DNA from: JBBDXA01 sp040902585
GTDB taxonomy: Bacteria; Planctomycetota; Phycisphaerae; Phycisphaerales; Phycisphaeraceae
DNA length: 11,614 bases
Direction of reading: 5' to 3'
Assembly: GCA_040902585.1 (NCBI GenBank)
Contig: JBBDXA010000248.1
Location: 1-11,614, forward strand
In this document: positions 1 through 6,648 of the stretch, one piece after another
Position numbering within the stretch: the stretch's first letter is position 1
Layout of the letters: each line of letters begins with the position of its first letter
Made by a program: the position numbers and the translations under genes
The notes under the pieces: generated by a model
Database searches by the model: none
What the model was told of the DNA's origin: nothing
What the model saw: only the letters and a program-made list of their open reading frames with translations

Positions 1-7
1 TTTACGG

Positions 8-51
8 CGGTGGCGTAGCGGATACCCCTACGGCTCGCGGACTCGCCATCG
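8..51. repeat. Imperfect palindrome upstream of flgK
   Basis: CGGTGGCG at 8-15 can pair with CGCCATCG at 44-51, with one G-T wobble, and GTAG at 15-18 can pair with CTAC at 28-31. The stretch carries no convincing gene. It may be the tail of a dispersed palindromic repeat or a terminator for a gene lying before the window. No T-run follows, so a terminator role is not supported. Confidence 0.3.
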
Positions 52-59
52 GTCTTGCA

Positions 60-101
60 CTGACTCCTGACCCCTGACCCCTGACCCCTGACCCCTGATC
101 C
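60..101. repeat. CTGACCC heptamer tandem array abutting flgK start
   Basis: Six contiguous seven-base units are visible: CTGACTC, four exact CTGACCC, and CTGATCC. The array ends one base before the flgK ATG, so it occupies the place where a Shine-Dalgarno would lie. A related array sits in the same position before flgL. Such heptamers recall the short tandemly repeated sequences known from filamentous cyanobacteria. Whether the array affects translation or is merely tolerated there cannot be told from the sequence. Confidence 0.9.
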
Positions 102-102
102 A

Positions 103-1809
103 ATGAGCCTCACCAGTGCCTTACAAGTCGGACGCAGCGGCCTGCTCACCAGCCAGGCGGCGATCGAGACGGCGGGTAACAACCTGTCCAACATCGCCAC
201 CCGTGGCTATCACCGGCAGGAGCTCGTCGTTTCGCCTTCAGGTGCGAACGAAATCTCCAACGGCGTCTTCGTCGGGCGCGGCGTGCAGATCAGCGAGATC
301 ATCCGCCGCATCGACACCGCCCTGGAAAGTCGCCTGCGCGGCAGCATTGCGGACCAATCCTCGGCACTCGCCCGGCAGGAAGTGCTCAGTCAGATCGAAT
401 CGATTCAGAATGAACTCACCGGCACGGACCTGACCACCGCGCTCAACGAGTTTTTCAATGCGTTTGGTGAACTTTCGAATCAGCCTTTGGATACGTCGCT
501 GCGCACGCTCGTCGTTTCGCGCGGCGACACGCTTTCGCAGCAGATCCAGGAGCTTCGCCGAAACCTTGTCGATCTTCGCACGCAGGTGGAAGGCCGGCTC
601 ACCAGCGGTGCGACCCGCGCGGATGATCTGCTTTCGCAGATCGAAAGCGTGTCCACCCAGATCGTCGCCAGTGAAGGCGGGCAGGGCGGGGCGAACTCGC
701 TGCGCGATCAGCGTGATGTGCTGCTGGGCGAGCTTTCGAAGTACCTGGATATTTCGGTCAATGAAAATCCTTCGGGCTCGATCGATGTGTTCGTCGGTTC
801 GATTCCGATCATGCTCAACGGCAAGAGCCGGGGCGTGGAAGTGCGAACGACATCGGCGGGCAGTTCGATCCAGCATGATCTGGTCGTCTCCGCGGACGGC
901 AGCACGCTGCTCTCGGACACCGGTGAGTTGGGCGCTTTGATGAAGCTGCGGCAGGAAGACCTTGTCGACGCGATCCAGGGGCTGGATGATTTCACCGGCG
1001 CGCTGATCCAGCAGGTGAATCAGGTGCATAGTCAGGGCCAGGGCAGCACCGGGTTCAGCACATTGACAGGCGAGACGATCGTCGCAGACACGGCGGTCGC
1101 GCTGAACGATCCCACGGCGGGTCTCGCGTTTCCCCCGCAGCACGGCAGCTTTCAGATTCACGTAACGCAGAAGTCCACCGGGCAGCGCGTCAGCACCACC
1201 ATCAATGTCGATCTGGACGGCATCAACCCCGCGGCTGATACCTCGCTCACGAGCCTCGCTGCTGATCTTAACGGTGTGACCAATCTCACGGCAACGGTCA
1301 CTTCCAACGGCAAACTTCGCCTCGCGGCTGACTCGTCGGACTTTGTGTTCTCCTTCAGCGATGACACCTCGGGTGCGCTGGCGTCGCTGGGCGTGAACAC
1401 GTTCTTCACCGGCGGCAACTCGTTCGACATCGGTGTGAACCAGGTGATTCTCAACGATGCGAGCAAGGTCGCGGCCGCCCGCGATCACATCGCCGGCGAC
1501 AATCGCAACGCCCTCGCGCTGGTCGGCCTGCGCACGCAGAAGCTCGAGGCCCTGGGCGGGCGGAGTCTGCCGGAGGTCTGGTCGGCGAATGTGGAGAAGA
1601 ATGCAATCAAAGTGAGTCAGGCTGTGAGCCGGGTGGAAGCGACATCGGTGGTGCGGGAAACGCTGGAGTCGCAGAAGCAGCAGTTCAGCGGCGTGAACGT
1701 GGATGAAGAAGCGATCAACCTGCTTTCGTTTCAACGAATGTTCCAGGCCAGCGCCCGGTTCCTCAACGTGGTCGATCAGATGATGGAGACACTGCTGCAA
1801 TTGGCGTGA
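103..1809 (+). CDS. flgK: Flagellar hook-associated protein 1 (FlgK)
   Basis: FlgK is the first of the two junction proteins that join the flagellar hook to the filament; it is exported through the flagellar type III system and lacks a Sec signal. The N-terminus (residues 1-45) has the hallmark SGLLTSQAAIETAGNNLSNI followed by TRGYHRQE. The C-terminus has the matching VNVDEEAINLLSFQRMFQAS (531-550) and heptad-rich end, which together build the D0/D1 coiled coil. The length of 568 residues is close to that of the enterobacterial protein (about 550). Residues 344-437 form an inserted beta-rich segment resembling a flagellin hook-IN module (QIHVTQ, TTINVDLDG, LTSLAADLN, LRLAADSSDFVFSF). The ATG at 103 is chosen because the conserved N-terminus begins there. 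No Shine-Dalgarno is visible, since a heptamer array fills the leader. flgL follows after 108 bases, as is usual for these partners. Confidence 0.95.
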   Translation: MSLTSALQVGRSGLLTSQAAIETAGNNLSNIATRGYHRQELVVSPSGANEISNGVFVGRGVQISEIIRRIDTALESRLRGSIADQSSALARQEVLSQIESIQNELTGTDLTTALNEFFNAFGELSNQPLDTSLRTLVVSRGDTLSQQIQELRRNLVDLRTQVEGRLTSGATRADDLLSQIESVSTQIVASEGGQGGANSLRDQRDVLLGELSKYLDISVNENPSGSIDVFVGSIPIMLNGKSRGVEVRTTSAGSSIQHDLVVSADGSTLLSDTGELGALMKLRQEDLVDAIQGLDDFTGALIQQVNQVHSQGQGSTGFSTLTGETIVADTAVALNDPTAGLAFPPQHGSFQIHVTQKSTGQRVSTTINVDLDGINPAADTSLTSLAADLNGVTNLTATVTSNGKLRLAADSSDFVFSFSDDTSGALASLGVNTFFTGGNSFDIGVNQVILNDASKVAAARDHIAGDNRNALALVGLRTQKLEALGGRSLPEVWSANVEKNAIKVSQAVSRVEATSVVRETLESQKQQFSGVNVDEEAINLLSFQRMFQASARFLNVVDQMMETLLQLA

Positions 1810-1812
1810 GCA

Positions 1813-1842
1813 CCCAGGGATTCGGCGGCCCTCATCCCTGGG
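1813..1842. terminator. Perfect 8-bp stem-loop between flgK and flgL
   Basis: CCCAGGGA (1813-1820) pairs perfectly with TCCCTGGG (1835-1842) around a 14-base loop, starting four bases after the flgK stop codon. Only CTTTG follows, so it lacks a proper U-tract. It may partly terminate or stabilise the flgK transcript, or it may be another dispersed palindrome. The structure is seen; the role is a guess. Confidence 0.45.
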
Positions 1843-1866
1843 CTTTGATGGATTCATGATTGAACA

Positions 1867-1915
1867 CTGCCCCCTGACCCCTGACCCCTGACTCCTGACT
1901 CCTGACTCCTTCTCC
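1867..1915. repeat. CTGACCC/CTGACTC heptamer array abutting flgL start
   Basis: Seven seven-base units run head to tail: CTGCCCC, CTGACCC twice, CTGACTC three times, and a degenerate CTTCTCC. The array ends two bases before the flgL ATG. It belongs to the same family as the array before flgK, but it carries the CTGACTC variant in bulk, so the two arrays are not simple copies of each other. Confidence 0.9.
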
Positions 1916-1917
1916 CA

Positions 1918-3894
1918 ATGTCCCGTATCTCCTCCAATCTCGTTCGCACCACGACCCTGCAAGGGGCTGATCTGTTGCTGTCCACCACGCGGCGGACGCA
2001 GATATCACTTCAGGAAATTCAAAAGCAGATCAGCACCGGCCTGGCGGTTTCCAAGCCTTCGGATGCGCCTGAAAAAATCGGCGCGATCCTGCTGCTTCAA
2101 TCGCGGCTGGAATCACACCAACAGGAAGAGCGCAACGCGGCTCACGGCTCGGGCGTGCTGGGCAACGCGGATGTGGGCCTGGGCGATATCAGCAACCTGC
2201 TGCTCGAAGCCAAGACGATTGCCGCCAGCCAGATCGGCATCGCGTCCAACGCCCAGACGCGCCAGGGCCAGGGCGTGGTCATCGATGAACTCATCAAGTC
2301 CCTCGTGGATATCACCAACCGCCAGTTCCAGGGCGTCTCCCTCTTCGGCGGCAACTCGTCGCTGGGGCAGGGCGAAGCGGTATTCGAATTCTTGCTCGGC
2401 GGCGTGCAGTACAAAGGCGCGACGAACAACATCAAAGGCGATTTCGGCCTGAAATCCCCGCTGGATTTCAACGTCAACGGCGCTGACGCGCTGGGCGCGC
2501 TTTCCACTCGCGTCGAGAGCCAGGCGGACCTGAATCCGAACCTGACCAACGCCACGCGACTGAGCGATCTCAACGGCGCGCAAGGCCTGGGCATTCGCAA
2601 AGGCACGATCGATATCACCGTCAACGGCACTGCCGTGCAGGTCGATCTTTCCACCGCTGACAACGCCGGCGATGTGCAGACGCGGATCAACAATGCCATC
2701 ATCGGCCTCGACCCGGCGGCAGGCAGCCTTGCGATCAGCGGCGGCTCCTTCGAACTCACCGCCAATGCCGGTCACACCATCACCATCGGCGACACCTTCA
2801 ACGGACAGACGGCCGGCGACCTGGGCATTGACATCACTGCAACCAGCGCGACCACGCTCGGCAGCGATACGGACCCGCGCATCACCGAGCGCACCACGCT
2901 CGCCTCCTTCGGCCTGCCCATCGACTTCGCCAGCGGCCTGCTCATCACCAACGGCTCCGCCAGTCAGGTCGTCAACTTCACCGGCTCCAACACCGTGCAG
3001 GACATGATGAACCGCGTCGCCAGCGCGAACATCGGCGTGCGGCTTTCGATCAACGCCGACGGCACGGCCCTGAACCTCGTCAACGAGATCAGCGGCCTGA
3101 CGCTTTCCATCGGTGAGAACGGCGGCAGCACCGCGACGGACCTGGGCCTGCGTTCGTTCAACACCGACACCAACCTGTCGGACCTTCGCTTCGGGCTGGG
3201 CGTGGAGTCGCAGGCCGGCGCGGATGACTTCGCGTTTCAGCTTCATAGCGGCGCGACGTTCAATGTGAATCTCGATGGTCCTCCGCAGGCCAAGACTTTG
3301 GGCGATGTGATGAATCTAATTTCCGCAGCCGCGGCCGGCGCGGGTCTGACGGTCGGTACGCCGGGCACGGGCGGCACGGACTTCAACGTGGGTCTGGCGG
3401 CGACGGGCAACGGGTTTGTGTTTGAGGATGGCACAGCCGGCGCGAGTGACTTCGCCGTGTCGCAGCTTGGCATCAGCCTGGCGGCGACGCACCTGGGCAT
3501 TTACAAGAACGCCGGCGCGGCTGGTGCGATTCAGAGTGATGACGTGGCGAAGATTCAGACGGATTCTGTTTTCACTCATTTGATTGCTTTGCGTGATGCC
3601 TTGCTCACCAATGATGAAGCTGGCATCACGATTGCTGGTGATGGCATAGAACGCAGTATTGATTCGGTTGCTCGGGCTCGTGCTGATGTCGGCGTGAAGA
3701 CCCAGCGGCTGGAACAACAGACGGAAAGGCTCGCCGAGTTGAAATTAGCCGAGAAAAGCACGCTTAGTTTGTTGCAGGACGCGGACCTCACGGCCGTGAT
3801 CACGCGACTGGCGCAATTGCAGCAGCAGTTGCAGGCGAGCTTTCAGAGCGGGCTTGGAAGTCTGCAAACGAGTTTGTTGGATTTTTTGCGCTAG
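1918..3894 (+). CDS. flgL: Flagellar hook-associated protein 3 (FlgL), enlarged
   Basis: FlgL is the second hook-filament junction protein, between FlgK and flagellin. Residues 1-150 are a typical FlgL/flagellin N-terminus (MSRISSNLVR, then QKQISTGLAVSKPSDAPEKI and ITNRQFQGVSLFGGNSS). Residues 545-658 are the C-terminal helical partner, with RADVGVKTQRLEQQTERLAE and a final LLDFLR. At 658 residues it is about twice the size of enterobacterial FlgL (about 317). The excess is a central region with three tandem modules of roughly 95-110 residues, near 213-312, 320-413 and 420-530. Each has a beta-rich first half (ITVNGTAVQVDL; LLITNGSASQVVNF; QLHSGATFNVNL), a helix (GDVQTRINNA; VQDMMNRVAS; LGDVMNLISA), a beta-rich second half, and an exit motif (AGDLGI; ATDLGL; VSQLGI). 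These resemble flagellin hook-IN repeats and probably form surface-exposed D2/D3-like domains. No Shine-Dalgarno is visible before the ATG. Confidence 0.93.
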   Translation: MSRISSNLVRTTTLQGADLLLSTTRRTQISLQEIQKQISTGLAVSKPSDAPEKIGAILLLQSRLESHQQEERNAAHGSGVLGNADVGLGDISNLLLEAKTIAASQIGIASNAQTRQGQGVVIDELIKSLVDITNRQFQGVSLFGGNSSLGQGEAVFEFLLGGVQYKGATNNIKGDFGLKSPLDFNVNGADALGALSTRVESQADLNPNLTNATRLSDLNGAQGLGIRKGTIDITVNGTAVQVDLSTADNAGDVQTRINNAIIGLDPAAGSLAISGGSFELTANAGHTITIGDTFNGQTAGDLGIDITATSATTLGSDTDPRITERTTLASFGLPIDFASGLLITNGSASQVVNFTGSNTVQDMMNRVASANIGVRLSINADGTALNLVNEISGLTLSIGENGGSTATDLGLRSFNTDTNLSDLRFGLGVESQAGADDFAFQLHSGATFNVNLDGPPQAKTLGDVMNLISAAAAGAGLTVGTPGTGGTDFNVGLAATGNGFVFEDGTAGASDFAVSQLGISLAATHLGIYKNAGAAGAIQSDDVAKIQTDSVFTHLIALRDALLTNDEAGITIAGDGIERSIDSVARARADVGVKTQRLEQQTERLAELKLAEKSTLSLLQDADLTAVITRLAQLQQQLQASFQSGLGSLQTSLLDFLR

Positions 3895-3999
3895 GAGCGC
3901 AGGTATTGCGCCGCAGCGAGACCCGCGGCCGGTCTCAAGTAGGTGCGGCAAAGGGCAGGACGCCGTGAAGTGTTCGATCCGCGTGGACGACTTCACACA

Positions 4000-4020
4000 C
4001 GGCCCAAGGATGGTCGGCCG
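4000..4020 (+). promoter_or_regulatory. Candidate CsrA-binding hairpin in the fliW leader
   Basis: CGGCC (4000-4004) pairs with GGCCG (4016-4020), leaving an 11-base loop that contains CAAGGATG (4005-4012). This matches all eight positions of the CARGGAUG core in the selected CsrA consensus RUACARGGAUGU, and the GGA lies in the loop as that family requires. The hairpin ends 18 bases before the chosen fliW ATG. The sequence match and pairing are seen directly; binding and repression of fliW are inferred. Confidence 0.5.
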
Positions 4021-4038
4021 AACCAGAGGAACATTGGA

Positions 4039-4485
4039 ATGTTGCTTAACACGACGCGATTTGGAACGCTGGATGTGGACGAGGCGCGGATCATCGAGTT
4101 CCCCAAGGGGCTGCTCGGGTTTCCGCGGTACAAGCGGTTCGTCCTGCTGGAACCCAACGACGGCAGCTACTTCTGGTGGTTGCAGGCGGTGGACACGCCG
4201 GACCTGGCGTTCGTGGTGACCGACCCGAGTTACTTCGTGTCGAGCTACCGCGTGCCTCTGAAGGCGGACCAGATGGGCGAGCTGGGCATCCAGACGATTG
4301 AGGATGCCCAGGTGTTCGTCATCGTGAACAAGCGTGAGCACATGCTCACCGGCAATCTTCAAGGCCCGCTGGTGGTCCACGTGCAGAGTCGAATGGGCGC
4401 TCAGTTGGTGTTGAGCGACAAGCGATTCACGACGCGCGTGCCGCTGGTGGAACTGCCGCGACCGGTGCAGGCGATGTCGGCTTGA
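4039..4485 (+). CDS. fliW: Flagellar assembly factor FliW (CsrA antagonist)
   Basis: In Bacillus subtilis, cytoplasmic FliW binds either flagellin or CsrA. When flagellin is exported, freed FliW blocks CsrA and so allows more flagellin translation. The 148-residue product matches the usual FliW size (about 145) and shows the family landmarks: IIEFPKGLLGFP (18-29), FVLLEP (34-39), WLQAVDTPDLAFVVTDP (47-63), NLQGPLVVH (106-114) and QLVLSDKRFTTRVPL (122-136). The ATG at 4039 is preferred over an in-frame upstream start at 3943. The family's conserved sequence begins at MLLNTTRFG, and AGAGGA (4025-4030) gives a Shine-Dalgarno at good spacing. The 32 extra upstream residues look like leader sequence. 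The gene lies 144 bases after flgL and 238 bases before csrA, with flagellin next, which is the classic regulatory triad. Confidence 0.93.
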   Translation: MLLNTTRFGTLDVDEARIIEFPKGLLGFPRYKRFVLLEPNDGSYFWWLQAVDTPDLAFVVTDPSYFVSSYRVPLKADQMGELGIQTIEDAQVFVIVNKREHMLTGNLQGPLVVHVQSRMGAQLVLSDKRFTTRVPLVELPRPVQAMSA

Positions 4486-4504
4486 GGGCACGAAAGCAGA
4501 AAAG

Positions 4505-4588
4505 CATCAAAGCAGAAAAGCAGAAAATGCTTGATGCGGCGATGAGGCGAACGGCTGATTCCTTTTCTGCTTTTTTGCTTTTGTGATG
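4505..4588. repeat. Long imperfect inverted repeat between fliW and csrA
   Basis: The left arm (4505-4527, with CATCAAAGCAG followed by AAAAGCAGAAAA) is nearly the reverse complement of the right arm (4563-4588, TTTTCTGCTTTTTTGC to GTGATG). A competing short pairing exists between GCATCAA (4504-4510) and TTGATGC (4531-4537). The arms are built from short A-rich units around AGCAGAAA, so repeat expansion may have made them. Because the right arm ends in T-rich sequence, the structure could also terminate or attenuate transcription between fliW and csrA. No gene is seen in the 238 bases of this gap. Confidence 0.55.
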
Positions 4589-4704
4589 TTTTGGTTTTTG
4601 GAATCGCAGCGGGTGAGCGGCGGGCGCAAGGATGCGACTGACGCGGGTCCACTCGCCCAGTGACGGTCACGGCACGGATGCCGCGGCCCAGGCAAACACG
4701 GTCA

Positions 4705-4714
4705 AAGGAAGGAG
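4705..4714 (+). promoter_or_regulatory. csrA ribosome binding site with two GGA motifs
   Basis: The purine run AAGGAAGGAG lies nine bases before the csrA ATG. It gives a strong Shine-Dalgarno (AAGGAG at 4709-4714) and carries two GGA triplets, the minimal element bound by CsrA. Autorepression is known for csrA in other bacteria and could work here. Only a weak four-base-pair stem (GGTC 4700-4703 with GACC 4720-4723) encloses the site, so the regulatory reading is tentative. Confidence 0.4.
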
Positions 4715-4723
4715 CCTACGACC

Positions 4724-5035
4724 ATGCTGGTGTTATCTCGACATCGCGACGAAACGATCATGATTGGTGATGACATTGAAATCACCGTCGTGGACATCAA
4801 GGGTGATAAAGTCCGCATCGGAATCAACGCGCCGCGTGAGGTTCAGGTGCATCGAAAGGAAGTGTATGACGCGATCAAACGCGAAATGGCTGACGCCAGC
4901 CGCGTGCAGGTTGACGACATCAACGGAGCCGACCAGAACGTGAAGCCGATGCGGCGCCCCAGCGCGGCGCCCGCCCACCGAAGCCTGAGCGGCAAGCTCA
5001 ACGGCAACGGCAACGGCTCGACACGGAAGCCATAA
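4724..5035 (+). CDS. csrA: Carbon storage regulator CsrA, with C-terminal extension
   Basis: CsrA is a small dimeric RNA-binding protein that blocks translation by covering GGA motifs at ribosome binding sites. Residues 1-55 follow the family closely: MLVLSRHRDETIMIGDDIEI, then VRIGINAPREVQVHRKEVYD. The RNA-contacting residues Leu4, Arg6 and Arg44 are all present. The protein has 103 residues where most homologues have 60-75. The tail from about residue 60 is low in complexity and basic (MRRPSAAPAHRSLS, NGNGNGSTRKP) and is probably disordered. In Bacillus CsrA a shorter C-terminal segment takes part in FliW binding, so a role for this tail in FliW or RNA contact is possible but unproven. Strong Shine-Dalgarno AAGGAG. 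The gene lies between fliW and flagellin, with 145 bases before the latter. Confidence 0.95.
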   Translation: MLVLSRHRDETIMIGDDIEITVVDIKGDKVRIGINAPREVQVHRKEVYDAIKREMADASRVQVDDINGADQNVKPMRRPSAAPAHRSLSGKLNGNGNGSTRKP

Positions 5036-5159
5036 AAGTACCTGATGTATCCCCCGGGTCGGCTGGCCTGGAGCGTCCCGATCAGCCAATCCATCCTCGT
5101 CGCCGCAGGCGTGTTCCAAATCGGATGTACGGACCGCCGGCGGGAATCCAAGCGACCTA

Positions 5160-5179
5160 GACAATCAAGGAGGATTGTC
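5160..5179 (+). promoter_or_regulatory. Flagellin SD hairpin, candidate CsrA operator
   Basis: GACAATC (5160-5166) pairs perfectly with GATTGTC (5173-5179), a seven-base-pair stem. The six-base loop is AAGGAG (5167-5172), the core of the flagellin Shine-Dalgarno, just before the ATG at 5181. A GGA held in the loop of a small hairpin over the ribosome binding site is the canonical CsrA target layout, and flagellin mRNA is the classical target of CsrA in Bacillus. A second GGA element, GGATGT (5123-5128), lies about 40 bases upstream and could be an auxiliary site. Pairing is seen directly; CsrA binding is inferred from the neighbouring csrA and fliW. Confidence 0.7.
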
Positions 5180-5180
5180 A

Positions 5181-6641
5181 ATGTCACGAATCAACACCAA
5201 CGTTTCCTCCCTTATCGCCCAGAACAACCTCTCGCGCACGAACAAGAGTCTCGCCACGAGCCTTGAACGTCTGAGCACCGGCTTGCGCATCAATCGCGGT
5301 GCCGATGACCCGGCGGGCCTCATTGTCTCGGAGCGCTTGCGCAGCGAGATCAGAGGTATCGGCCAGGCCATCGACAACTCCGAGCGCGCCGCCAACGTCA
5401 TCTCGACGGCGGAAGCCTCGCTCCAGGAGGTCTCCACGCTGCTCACCGAGATGAAGGCCCTGATCGTTCAGGCCGCCAACACCGGTGCCTTCAGCAAGGA
5501 AGAGATCCAGGCCAACCAGCTTCAGATCGACTCGGCCATCGAATCCATCACCCGCATCAGCAACACCACCAGCTTCGCGGGGCTGAAGCTGCTCAACGGC
5601 TCGCTGGACTACCTCACCAGCGGCATCAACCCGACGCAGATTCAGGATGCGAAAATCTTCGGCGCGAACTTCGGCACCAACTCGACGATTCCCGTCACGG
5701 TTGAAGTGCTCAACTCCGCCGAGTCCGCCAGCCTGTTCCTCTCGGGTAACACCACGGGCTCCGTCGGTGCCCTCGTCAGCAGCGTGACGATTGAAATTCA
5801 AGGCACGCGCGGCGTGCAGGTCTTCAGCTTTGTCAGCGGCACCGCACTCTCGGCCGTCGCCTTCGCAGTCAACCAGACCTCCGATGCCACCGGCGTCACC
5901 GCCAGTCTCGTCAGCGCGGCCAACGCGTCGTCAGGGCTGACCTTCAACTCCAGCAGGTTCGGCTCGGACTCCTTCGTCAGCGTTCGCAAGATCACCGGCG
6001 GCACGTCATTCCAGACCTTCACCGCGCAGGCCGGCACCGCCACCAACCGCGACCTGGGTGAAGATGTGCTCGCGCTGGTCAACGGCAACCTTGCCCTGGG
6101 CAACGGCACCAAGGTCAGCCTGCACGCTCCGACGCTGAACCTGGAGCTGAATCTCGCCGACGCAGCCGCCCAGCAGCTTTCGACTTACAGCTTCACCATC
6201 ACCGGCGGCGGGGCGAACTACCAGATCGGCCCGAGCGTCAACTCCTCGCAACAGGTCGGCTTCGGCATCCAGTCCATTCACGCCGCACACCTGGGCAACG
6301 AGACCCTCGGCTTCCTCGAAAGCGTGAAGTCCGGCGGCGTCAACAGCCTCGTCGCCAGTCAGCAGCGAAGCGCTTCGGAGATCGTCGATCAATCCATCGA
6401 GCAGATCGCCGTGATGCGTGGCCGACTCGGTGCCTTCCAGCGCAACACGCTGGAGACCACCATCCGCTCGAGCCAGATCAGCCTGGAAAACCTCACCGCC
6501 GCCGAGAGCAGGATTCGCGACACGGACTTCGCGGCTGAGACTTCAAGACTGACCCGCGCCCAGATCCTGGTCAACGCCGGCACCTCGCAGCTCGCCATCG
6601 CCAACAGCACCGCGCAAACCGTGCTGAGCCTGTTGCAGTAA
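5181..6641 (+). CDS. fliC: Flagellin (filament subunit)
   Basis: Flagellin polymerises into the flagellar filament after export through the flagellar type III apparatus. The N-terminus is diagnostic: SRINTNVSSLIAQNNL, LSTGLRINRGADDPAGL (31-47) and NTTSFAGLKLLNGS (128-141). The C-terminal D1/D0 helices include AVMRGRLGAFQRNTLE (410-425), ENLTAAESRIRDTDFAAE (436-453) and the end AQTVLSLLQ. The central region, about 145-390, is variable. It holds a hook-IN-like stretch (VTIEIQGTRGVQVFSFVSG, then VAFAVNQ and TGVTASLV, 202-244) and ANYQIGPSVNSSQQVGFGI (345-363). At 486 residues it is of ordinary size. The ATG at 5181 is chosen over a TTG two codons upstream because AAGGAGGA lies six bases before it. 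Translation is probably controlled by CsrA through the leader hairpin. Confidence 0.96.
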   Translation: MSRINTNVSSLIAQNNLSRTNKSLATSLERLSTGLRINRGADDPAGLIVSERLRSEIRGIGQAIDNSERAANVISTAEASLQEVSTLLTEMKALIVQAANTGAFSKEEIQANQLQIDSAIESITRISNTTSFAGLKLLNGSLDYLTSGINPTQIQDAKIFGANFGTNSTIPVTVEVLNSAESASLFLSGNTTGSVGALVSSVTIEIQGTRGVQVFSFVSGTALSAVAFAVNQTSDATGVTASLVSAANASSGLTFNSSRFGSDSFVSVRKITGGTSFQTFTAQAGTATNRDLGEDVLALVNGNLALGNGTKVSLHAPTLNLELNLADAAAQQLSTYSFTITGGGANYQIGPSVNSSQQVGFGIQSIHAAHLGNETLGFLESVKSGGVNSLVASQQRSASEIVDQSIEQIAVMRGRLGAFQRNTLETTIRSSQISLENLTAAESRIRDTDFAAETSRLTRAQILVNAGTSQLAIANSTAQTVLSLLQ

Positions 6642-6648
6642 TTGCGCT

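Noticed and set aside
60..101. CRISPR interpretation of the CTGACCC arrays
   Set aside because: Units are seven bases, contiguous and without spacers, and no cas genes are present.
238..1962. A 574-residue open frame on the minus strand opposite flgK
   Set aside because: It lies wholly against a clear flgK and crosses a heptamer array. Its product is rich in Arg, His and Asp as expected for antisense of GC-rich coding DNA, and matches no family I know.
2113..3246. A 377-residue open frame on the minus strand opposite flgL
   Set aside because: It is a shadow of flgL with low-complexity, charged composition and no start signal.
3531..3680. Shift to more T-ending codons in the 3' part of flgL, as a possible recombination mark
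   Set aside because: flgK shows similar mixed patches, and the segment encodes an ordinary conserved FlgL C-terminus, so I see no need for transfer.
3918..3936. GAGACC/GGTCTC hairpin after flgL as a terminator
   Set aside because: The stem is six base pairs and no T-run follows; too weak to call.
3943..4038. An upstream start giving a 180-residue FliW
   Set aside because: The extra 32 residues have no family similarity, and a Shine-Dalgarno at correct spacing precedes the ATG at 4039.
5033..5060. A sigma-28 promoter before flagellin, from TAAA at 5033
   Set aside because: No GCCGATAA-like element lies about 15 bases downstream, and the TAAA overlaps the csrA stop codon.
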